Shown here: piece after piece, positions 55,001 through 64,000 of the stretch
Layout of the letters: the number at the start of each line of letters is the position of its first letter
How positions within the stretch are numbered: the stretch's first letter is position 1
NCBI GenBank assembly: GCA_963514095.1
Contig: CAUPSS010000033.1
Location: 682,001-746,000, forward strand
DNA length: 64,000 nucleotides
Direction of reading: 5' to 3'
Source: Eutrigla gurnardus
Lineage: Eukaryota; Chordata; Actinopteri; Perciformes; Triglidae
Notes under the pieces: generated by a model
The model's database searches: none
The model's input: the letters and a program-made list of their open reading frames with translations, nothing else
What the model was told of the DNA's origin: nothing
Made by a program: the position numbers and the translations under genes

Positions 55001-55500
55001 TCTATCACAGGGCCGACATGTAGAGACAGACAGGTAACCAGTCTATCACAGGGAGACATGTAGAGACAGACAGGTAACCAGTCTATCACAGGGAGACATG
55101 TAGAGACAGACAGGTAACCAGTCTATCATGGGGCCGACATGTAGAGACAGACAGGTAACCAGTCTATCACAGGGAGACATGTAGAGACAGACAGGTAACC
55201 AGTCTATCACAGGGGGACATGTAGAGACAGACAGGTAACCAGTCTATCACAGGGAGACATGTAGAGACAGACAGGTAACCAGTCTATCACAGGGAGACAT
55301 GTAGAGACAGACAGGTAACCAGTCTATCACAGGGGGACATGTAGAGACAGACAGGTAACCAGTCTATCACAGGGAGACATGTAGAGACAGACAGGTAACC
55401 AGTCTATCACAGGGAGACATGTAGAGACAGACAGGTAACCAGTCTATCACAGGGAGACATGTAAAGACAGACAGGTAACCAGTCTATCACAGGGAGACAT
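52036..55500 (+). repeat. Satellite between dispersed blocks, with private variants
   Basis: The array continues unbroken. Private variants include GTAGACACAG near 52162, CAGACAAACAGG near 52408, AACCTGTC near 52460, CAGTCAATCAC near 53431 and the extra A at 54575. About 53530-54400 closely follows the order at 44260-45000 and 46920-47800, including AGTATATAAC at 54032. No gene or foreign insert is visible. Confidence 0.7.
54571..54582 (+). repeat. Private single-base insertion (CATGATAGAG)
   Basis: An extra A at 54575 splits the CATGTAG motif that ends almost every other unit. I saw it once only. It could be a true private mutation or a sequencing error, since one base is involved. Confidence 0.75.
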
Positions 55501-56001
55501 GTAGAGACAGACAGGTGACCAGTCTATCACAGGGAGACATGTAGAGACAGACAGGTAACCAGTCTATCACAGGGAGACATGTAGAGACAGACAGGTAACC
55601 AGTCTATCACAGGGCTGACATGTAGAGACAGACAGGTAACCAGTCTATCACAGGGAGACATGTAGAGACAGACAGGTAACCAGTCTATCACAGGGAGACA
55701 TGTACAGACAGACAGGTAACCAGTCTATCACAGGGCTGACATGTAGAGACAGACAGGTAACCAGTCTATCACAGGGCTGACATGTAGAGACAGACAGGTA
55801 ACCAGTCTATCATAGGGCTGACATGTAGAGACAGACAGGTAACCAGTCTATCACATGGAGACATGTGGAGACAGACACGTAACCAGTCTATCACATGGAG
55901 ACATGTAGAGACAGACAGGTAACCAGTCTATCACAGGGAGACATGTAGAGACCGACAGGTAACCAGTCTATCACAGGGGGACATGTAGAGACAGACAGGT
56001 A

Positions 56002-57984
56002 ACCAGTCTATCACATGGAGACATGTGGAGACAGACAGGTAACCAGTCTATCACAGGGAGACATGTAGAGACCGACAGGTAACCAGTCTATCACAGGGAG
56101 ACATGTAGAGACAGACAGGTAACCAGTCTATCACAGGGAGACATGTAGAGACAGACAGGTAACCAGTCTATCACGGGGCCGACATGGAGAGACAGACAGG
56201 TAACCAGTCTATCACAGGGAGACATGTAGAGACAGATAGGTAACCAGTCTATCACAGGGGGACATGTAGAGACAGACAGGTAACCAGTCTATCACAGGGA
56301 GACATGTAGAGACAGACAGGTAACCAGTCTATCACATGGAGACATGTAGACAGACAGGTAACCAGTCTATCACAGGGGGACATGTAGAGACAGACAGGTA
56401 ACCAGTCTATCACAGGGAGACATGTAGAGACAGACAGGTGACCAGTCTATCACAGGGAGACATGGAGAGACAGACAGGTAACCAGTCTATCACAGGGAGA
56501 CATGTAAAGACAGACAGGTAACCAGTCTATCACAGGGAGACATGTAGAGACAGACAGGTGACCAGTCTATCACAGGGAGACATGTAGATACAGACAGGTA
56601 ACCAGTCTATCACAGGGGGACATGTAGAGACAGACAGGTAACCAGTCTATCACAGGGAGACATGTAGAGACAGATAGGTAACCAGTATATCACAGGGAGA
56701 CATGTAGAGACAGACAGGTAACCAGTCTATCACGGGGCCGACATGTAGAGACAGACAGGTAACCAGTCTATCACAGGGAGACATGTAGAGACAGACAGGT
56801 AACCAGTCTATCACAGGGGGACATGTAGAGACAGACAGGTAACCAATCTATCACATGGAGACATGTGGAGACAGACAGGTAACCAGTCTATCACAGGGAG
56901 ACATGTAGAGACAGACAGGTAACCAGTCTATCACAGGGAGACATGTAGAGACAGACAGGTAACCAGTCTATCACAGGGAGACATGTAGAGACAGACAGGT
57001 AACCAGTCTATCACAGGGCCGACATTTAGAGACAGACAGGTAACCAGTCTATCACAGGGAGACATGTAGAGACAGACAGGTAACCAGTCTATCACAGGGC
57101 TGACATGTAGAGACAGACAGGTGACCAGTCTATCACAGGGCTGACATGTAGAGAGAGACAGGTGACCAGTCTATCACAGGGCTGACATGTAGAGACAGAC
57201 AGGTAACCAGTCTATCACAGGCTGACATGTAGAGACAGACAGGTGACCAGTCTATCACAGGGCTGACATGTAGAGACAGACAGGTAACCAGTCTATCACA
57301 GGGAGACATGTAGAGACAGACAGGTAACCAGTCTATCACAGGGAGACATGTAGAGACAGACAGGTAACCAGTCTATCACAGGGAGACATGTAGAGACAGA
57401 CAGGTAACTAGTCTATCACAGGGCTGAAATGTAGAGACAGACAGGCAACCAGTCTATCACAGGGCTGACATGTAGAGACAGACAGGTAACCAGTCTATCA
57501 CATGGAGACATGTGGAGACAGACAGGTAACCAGTCTATCACAGGGAGACATGTAGAGACAGACAGGTAACCAGTCTATCACAGGGAGACATGTAGAGACC
57601 GACAGGTAACCAGTCTATCACAGGGGGACATGTAGAGACAGACAGGTAACCAGTCTATCACAGGGCTGACATGTAGAGACAGACAGGTAACCAGTCTATC
57701 ACAGGGAGACATGTAGAGACAGACAGGTAACCAGTCTATCACAGGGAGACATGTAGAGACAGACAGGTAACCAGTCTATCACAGGGCTGACATGTAGAGA
57801 CAGACAGGCAACCAGTCTATCACAGGGCTGACATGTAGAGACAGACAGGTAACCAGTCTATCACAGGGCCGACATGTAGAGACAGACAGGTAACCAGTCT
57901 ATCACAGGGAGACATGTAGAGACAGACAGGTAACCAGTCTATCACAGGGAGACATGTAGAGACAGACAGGTAACCAGTCTATCA
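56002..57984 (+). repeat. Dispersed block, second copy
   Basis: This copy is offset 7087 bp from 48915 and 4878 bp from 60880. The match to the third copy extends left to at least 55892, where CACATGG faces 60770. It ends at 57985, where CATGGGGCCGAC faces a CACAGGGCTGAC unit in both other copies. Confidence 0.75.
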
Positions 57985-60860
57985 TGGGGCCGACATGTAG
58001 AGACAGACAGGTAACCAGTCTATCACAGGGAGACATGTAGAGAAAGACAGGTAACCAGTCTATCACAGGGAGACATGTAGAGACAGACAGGCAACCAGTC
58101 TATCACAGGGCTGACATGTAGAGACAGACAGGTAACCAGTCTATCACAGGGCCGACATGTAGAGACAGACAGGTAACCAGTCTATCACAGGGAGACATGT
58201 AGAGACAGACAGGTAACCAGTCTATCACAGGGAGACATGTAGAGACAGACAGGTAACCAGTCTATCATGGGGCCGACATGTAGAGACAGACAGGTAACCA
58301 GTCTATCACAGGGAGACATGTAGAGACAGACAGGTAACCAGTCTATCACAGGGAGACATGTAAAGACAGACAGGTAACCAGTCTATCACAGGGAGACATG
58401 TAGAGACAGACAGGTGACCAGTCTATCACAGGGAGACATGTAGAGACAGACAGGTAACCAGTCTATCACAGGGAGACATGTAGAGACAGACAGGTAACCA
58501 GTCTATCACAGGGCTGACATGTAGAGACAGACAGGTAACCAGTCTATCACAGGGAGACATGTAGAGACAGACAGGTAACCAGTCTATCACAGGGAGACAT
58601 GTACAGACAGACAGGTAACCAGTCTATCACAGGGCTGACATGTAGAGACAGACAGGTAACCAGTCTATCACAGGGCTGACATGTAGAGACAGACAGGTAA
58701 CCAGTCTATCATAGGGCTGACATGTAGAGACAGACAGGTAACCAGTCTATCACATGGAGACATGTGGAGACAGACACGTAACCAGTCTATCACATGGAGA
58801 CATGTAGAGACAGACAGGTAACCAGTCTATCACAGGGGGACATGTAGAGACAGACAGGTAACCAATCTATCACATGGAGACATGTGGAGACAGACAGGTA
58901 ACCAGTCTATCACAGGGAGACATGTAGAGACAGACAGGTAACCAGTTTATCACAGGGAGACATGTAGAGACAGACAGGTAACCAGTCTATCACAGGGAGA
59001 CATGTAGAGACAGACAGGTAACCAGTCTATCACAGGGCCGACATTTAGAGACAGACAGGTAACCAGTCTATCACAGGGAGACATGTAGAGACAGACAGGT
59101 AACCAGTCTATCACAGGGCTGACATGTAGAGACAGACAGGTGACCAGTCTATCACAGGGCTGACATGTAGAGAGAGACAGGTGACCAGTCTATCACAGGG
59201 CTGACATGTAGAGACAGACAGGTAACCAGTCTATCACAGGCTGACATGTAGAGACAGACAGGTGACCAGTCTATCACAGGGCTGACATGTAGAGACAGAC
59301 AGGTAACCAGTCTATCACAGGGAGACATGTAGAGACAGACAGGTAACCAGTCTATCACAGGGAGACATGTAGAGACAGACAGGTAACCAGTCTATCACAG
59401 GGAGACATGTAGAGACAGACAGGTAACTAGTCTATCACAGGGCTGAAATGTAGAGACAGACAGGCAACCAGTCTATCACAGGGCTGACATGTAGAGACAG
59501 ACAGGTAACCAGTCTATCACATGGAGACATGTGGAGACAGACAGGTAACCAGTCTATCACAGGGAGACATGTAGAGACAGACAGGTAACCAGTCTATCAC
59601 AGGGAGACATGTAGAGACCGACAGGTAACCAGTCTATCACAGGGGGACATGTAGAGACAGACAGGTAACCAGTCTATCACAGGGCTGACATGTAGAGACA
59701 GACAGGTAACCAGTCTATCACAGGGAGACATGTAGAGACAGACAGGTAACCAGTCTATCACAGGGAGACATGTAGAGACAGACAGGTAACCAGTCTATCA
59801 CAGGGCTGACATGTAGAGACAGACAGGCAACCAGTCTATCACAGGGCTGACATGTAGAGACAGACAGGTAACCAGTCTATCACAGGGCCGACATGTAGAG
59901 ACAGACAGGTAACCAGTCTATCACAGGGAGACATGTAGAGACAGACAGGTAACCAGTCTATCACAGGGAGACATGTAGAGACAGACAGGTAACCAGTCTA
60001 TCATGGGGCCGACATGTAGAGACAGACAGGTAACCAGTCTATCACAGGGAGACATGTAGAGAAAGACAGGTAACCAGTCTATCACAGGGAGACATGTAGA
60101 GACAGACAGGCAACCAGTCTATCACAGGGCTGACATGTAGAGACAGACAGGTAACCAGTCTATCACAGGGCCGACATGTAGAGACAGACAGGTAACCAGT
60201 CTATCACAGGGAGACATGTAGAGACAGACAGGTAACCAGTCTATCACAGGGAGACATGTAGAGACAGACAGGTAACCAGTCTATCATGGGGCCGACATGT
60301 AGAGACAGACAGGTAACCAGTCTATCACAGGGAGACATGTAGAGACAGACAGGTAACCAGTCTATCACAGGGAGACATGTAAAGACAGACAGGTAACCAG
60401 TCTATCACAGGGAGACATGTAGAGACAGACAGGTAACCAGTCTATCACAGGGAGACATGTAGAGACAGACAGGTAACCAGTCTATCACAGGGCTGACATG
60501 TAGAGACAGACAGGTAACCAGTCTATCACAGGGAGACATGTAGAGACAGACAGGTAACCAGTCTATCACAGGGAGACATGTACAGACAGACAGGTAACCA
60601 GTCTATCACAGGGCTGACATGTAGAGACAGACAGGTAACCAGTCTATCACAGGGCTGACATGTAGAGACAGACAGGTAACCAGTCTATCATAGGGCTGAC
60701 ATGTAGAGACAGACAGGTAACCAGTCTATCACATGGAGACATGTGGAGACAGACACGTAACCAGTCTATCACATGGAGACATGTAGAGACAGACAGGTAA
60801 CCAGTCTATCACAGGGAGACATGTAGAGACCGACAGGTAACCAGTCTATCACAGGGGGAC
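56825..60860 (+). repeat. Tandem duplication, offset 2019 bp (1979 bp after a unit loss)
   Basis: The ACCAATC hairpin unit near 56845 recurs near 58864 and the AGAGAGAC unit near 57150 recurs near 59170. The GTAAAG unit at 58361 recurs at 60380, but the next CTGAC lies 153 bp on in the first copy and 113 bp on in the second. The missing 40 bp is the GGTGACC unit. CAGTTTATCAC near 58925 is private to the second copy. Confidence 0.75.
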
Positions 60861-60879
60861 ATGTAGAGACAGACAGGTA

Positions 60880-63800
60880 ACCAGTCTATCACATGGAGAC
60901 ATGTGGAGACAGACAGGTAACCAGTCTATCACAGGGAGACATGTAGAGACCGACAGGTAACCAGTCTATCACAGGGAGACATGTAGAGACAGACAGGTAA
61001 CCAGTCTATCACAGGGAGACATGTAGAGACAGACAGGTAACCAGTCTATCACGGGGCCGACATGGAGAGACAGACAGGTAACCAGTCTATCACAGGGAGA
61101 CATGTAGAGACAGATAGGTAACCAGTCTATCACAGGGGGACATGTAGAGACAGACAGGTAACCAGTCTATCACAGGGAGACATGTAGAGACAGACAGGTA
61201 ACCAGTCTATCACATGGAGACATGTAGACAGACAGGTAACCAGTCTATCACAGGGGGACATGTAGAGACAGACAGGTAACCAGTCTATCACAGGGAGACA
61301 TGTAGAGACAGACAGGTGACCAGTCTATCACAGGGAGACATGGAGAGACAGACAGGTAACCAGTCTATCACAGGGAGACATGTAAAGACAGACAGGTAAC
61401 CAGTCTATCACAGGGAGACATGTAGAGACAGACAGGTGACCAGTCTATCACAGGGAGACATGTAGATACAGACAGGTAACCAGTCTATCACAGGGGGACA
61501 TGTAGAGACAGACAGGTAACCAGTCTATCACAGGGAGACATGTAGAGACAGATAGGTAACCAGTATATCACAGGGAGACATGTAGAGACAGACAGGTAAC
61601 CAGTCTATCACGGGGCCGACATGTAGAGACAGACAGGTAACCAGTCTATCACAGGGAGACATGTAGAGACAGACAGGTAACCAGTCTATCACAGGGGGAC
61701 ATGTAGAGACAGACAGGTAACCAATCTATCACATGGAGACATGTGGAGACAGACAGGTAACCAGTCTATCACAGGGAGACATGTAGAGACAGACAGGTAA
61801 CCAGTCTATCACAGGGAGACATGTAGAGACAGACAGGTAACCAGTCTATCACAGGGAGACATGTAGAGACAGACAGGTAACCAGTCTATCACAGGGCCGA
61901 CATTTAGAGACAGACAGGTAACCAGTCTATCACAGGGAGACATGTAGAGACAGACAGGTAACCAGTCTATCACAGGGCTGACATGTAGAGACAGACAGGT
62001 GACCAGTCTATCACAGGGCTGACATGTAGAGAGAGACAGGTGACCAGTCTATCACAGGGCTGACATGTAGAGACAGACAGGTAACCAGTCTATCACAGGC
62101 TGACATGTAGAGACAGACAGGTGACCAGTCTATCACAGGGCTGACATGTAGAGACAGACAGGTAACCAGTCTATCACAGGGAGACATGTAGAGACAGACA
62201 GGTAACCAGTCTATCACAGGGAGACATGTAGAGACAGACAGGTAACCAGTCTATCACAGGGAGACATGTAGAGACAGACAGGTAACTAGTCTATCACAGG
62301 GCTGAAATGTAGAGACAGACAGGCAACCAGTCTATCACAGGGCTGACATGTAGAGACAGACAGGTAACCAGTCTATCACATGGAGACATGTGGAGACAGA
62401 CAGGTAACCAGTCTATCACAGGGAGACATGTAGAGACAGACAGGTAACCAGTCTATCACAGGGAGACATGTAGAGACCGACAGGTAACCAGTCTATCACA
62501 GGGGGACATGTAGAGACAGACAGGTAACCAGTCTATCACAGGGCTGACATGTAGAGACAGACAGGTAACCAGTCTATCACAGGGAGACATGTAGAGACAG
62601 ACAGGTAACCAGTCTATCACAGGGAGACATGTAGAGACAGACAGGTAACCAGTCTATCACAGGGCTGACATGTAGAGACAGACAGGCAACCAGTCTATCA
62701 CAGGGCTGACATGTAGAGACAGACAGGTAACCAGTCTATCACAGGGCCGACATGTAGAGACAGACAGGTAACCAGTCTATCACAGGGAGACATGTAGAGA
62801 CAGACAGGTAACCAGTCTATCACAGGGAGACATGTAGAGACAGACAGGTAACCAGTCTATCACAGGGCTGACATGTAGAGACAGACAGGTAACCAGTCTA
62901 TCATAGGGCTGACATGTAGAGACAGACAGGTAACCAGTCTATCACATGGAGACATGTGGAGACAGACAGGTAACCAGTCTATCACGGGGCCGACATGTAG
63001 AGACAGACAGGTAACCAGTCTATCACAGGGAGACATGTAGAGACAGACAGGTAACCAGTCTATCACAGGGGGACATGTAGAGACAGACAGGTAACCAATC
63101 TATCACATGGAGACATGTGGAGACAGACAGGTAACCAGTCTATCACAGGGAGACATGTAGAGACAGACAGGTAACCAGTCTATCACAGGGAGACATGTAG
63201 AGACAGACAGGTAACCAGTCTATCACAGGGAGACATGTAGAGACAGACAGGTAACCAGTCTATCACAGGGCCGACATTTAGAGACAGACAGGTAACCAGT
63301 CTATCACAGGGAGACATGTAGAGACAGACAGGTAACCAGTCTATCACAGGGCTGACATGTAGAGACAGACAGGTGACCAGTCTATCACAGGGCTGACATG
63401 TAGAGAGAGACAGGTGACCAGTCTATCACAGGGCTGACATGTAGAGACAGACAGGTAACCAGTCTATCACAGGCTGACATGTAGAGACAGACAGGTGACC
63501 AGTCTATCACAGGGCTGACATGTAGAGACAGACAGGTAACCAGTCTATCACAGGGAGACATGTAGAGACAGACAGGTAACCAGTCTATCACAGGGAGACA
63601 TGTAGAGACAGACAGGTAACCAGTCTATCACAGGGAGACATGTAGAGACAGACAGGTAACCAGTCTATCACAGGGCTGACATGTAGAGACAGACAGGCAA
63701 CCAGTCTATCACAGGGCTGACATGTAGAGACAGACAGGTAACCAGTCTATCACAGGGCCGACATGTAGAGACAGACAGGGAACCAGTCTATCACAGGGAG

Positions 63801-64000
63801 ACATGTAGAGACAGACAGGTAACCAGTCTATCACAGGGAGACATGTAGAGACAGACAGGTAACCAGTCTATCACAGGGGGACATGTAGAGACAGACAGGT
63901 AACCAGTCTATCACAGGGAGACATGTAGAGACAGACAGGTAACCAGTCTATCACAGGGAGACATGTAGAGACAGACAGGTAACCAGTCTATCACAGGGAG
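60880..64000 (+). repeat. Dispersed block, third copy, cut by the window edge
   Basis: This block matches 48915-52035 at offset 11965 bp. The match is still running at base 64000, so the true repeat is longer. It includes the CAGGGAACC marker at 63779, which I saw otherwise only at 51814. Confidence 0.8.

Larger units (their letters stand above)
1..64000. repeat. Satellite array of 40-41 bp units spanning the whole window
   Basis: Every line of the window reads as the same short unit repeated head to tail on one strand. Each unit runs AGACAGACAGG, then TAACCAGTCTATCAC, then a variable GGG-AGAC/CTGAC/CCGAC/GGAC junction, then ATGTAG. Unit length is 40 bp, or 41 bp when the junction is CTGAC or CCGAC; rare units are 38 or 43 bp. 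I found no inversion, no insertion of other DNA and no gap. Neither edge reaches flanking DNA. Arrays of this kind are eukaryotic satellites or giant minisatellites, often found in centromeric, pericentromeric or subtelomeric heterochromatin; the window does not show which. I do not recognise the family. A bacterial origin is very unlikely at this size and uniformity. Confidence 0.98.

Noticed and set aside
1..64000. CRISPR array
   Set aside because: There are no unique spacers; units follow each other directly and the whole period is repeated.
1..64000. Telomeric repeat or CENP-B box
   Set aside because: No TTAGGG-like tract is present and no match to the CENP-B box pattern was seen, so location on the chromosome cannot be claimed.
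1..64000. G-quadruplex-forming DNA
   Set aside because: Only one G-run of three to five bases occurs per 40 bp, too far apart for a typical quadruplex.

Overview
The window is one uninterrupted tandem-repeat (satellite or giant minisatellite) array. From base 1 to base 64000 it is built of head-to-tail units of about 40-41 bp, all in the same orientation; dividing the length by the mean unit gives roughly 1,590 units (an estimate, not a count). I see no unique flanking sequence, transposon, RNA gene or credible protein gene. Both window edges lie inside the array, so the array is longer than the window.

The commonest unit (for example 202-241) is 40 bp, 47.5% G+C and 65% purine on the given strand (15 A, 11 G, 8 C, 6 T). 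It contains three AGAC tetramers, a GGTAACC core and an ACATGT palindrome, and no CpG. Variants recur in set classes. These are 41-bp units with GGGCTGAC or GGGCCGAC, 40-bp units with GGGGGAC, a unit with CACATG...CATGTG that forms a perfect short hairpin, GGTGACC and GGCAACC forms, and several marker substitutions. Many variant pairs differ by a CpG-to-TpG or CpG-to-CpA change.

The classes are arranged in a higher-order structure. A seven-unit cassette of 283 bp (e.g. 17278-17560) is the most visible motif; its CATAGGG marker occurs about 46 times by eye. On top of it lie nested tandem and dispersed duplications with offsets of about 241, 283, 485, 525, 604, 808, 848, 1007, 1082, 1373, 1893, 2007, 2019, 2585, 2660, 4878, 7087, 8360 and 11965 bp. 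The cleanest is a nearly identical 8360-bp tandem duplication (about 16640-25000 and 25000-33381). By region: 1-8200 holds 604-, 1007- and 2007-bp duplications; 8200-16600 holds short ones (241-808 bp); 16600-33400 the 8360-bp pair; 33400-36000 the 1373/848-bp set; 36000-42300 blocks offset 2905 and 1893 bp; 42200-49200 the 2660- and 1082-bp sets; 48900-64000 copies of one block at offsets 7087, 4878 and 11965.

The sequence suggests a eukaryotic nuclear genome. The CpG-decay pattern is what one expects of germline cytosine methylation (vertebrate or plant like), but the host cannot be named from the window. No genes act together here; the biology visible is satellite turnover by unequal exchange.
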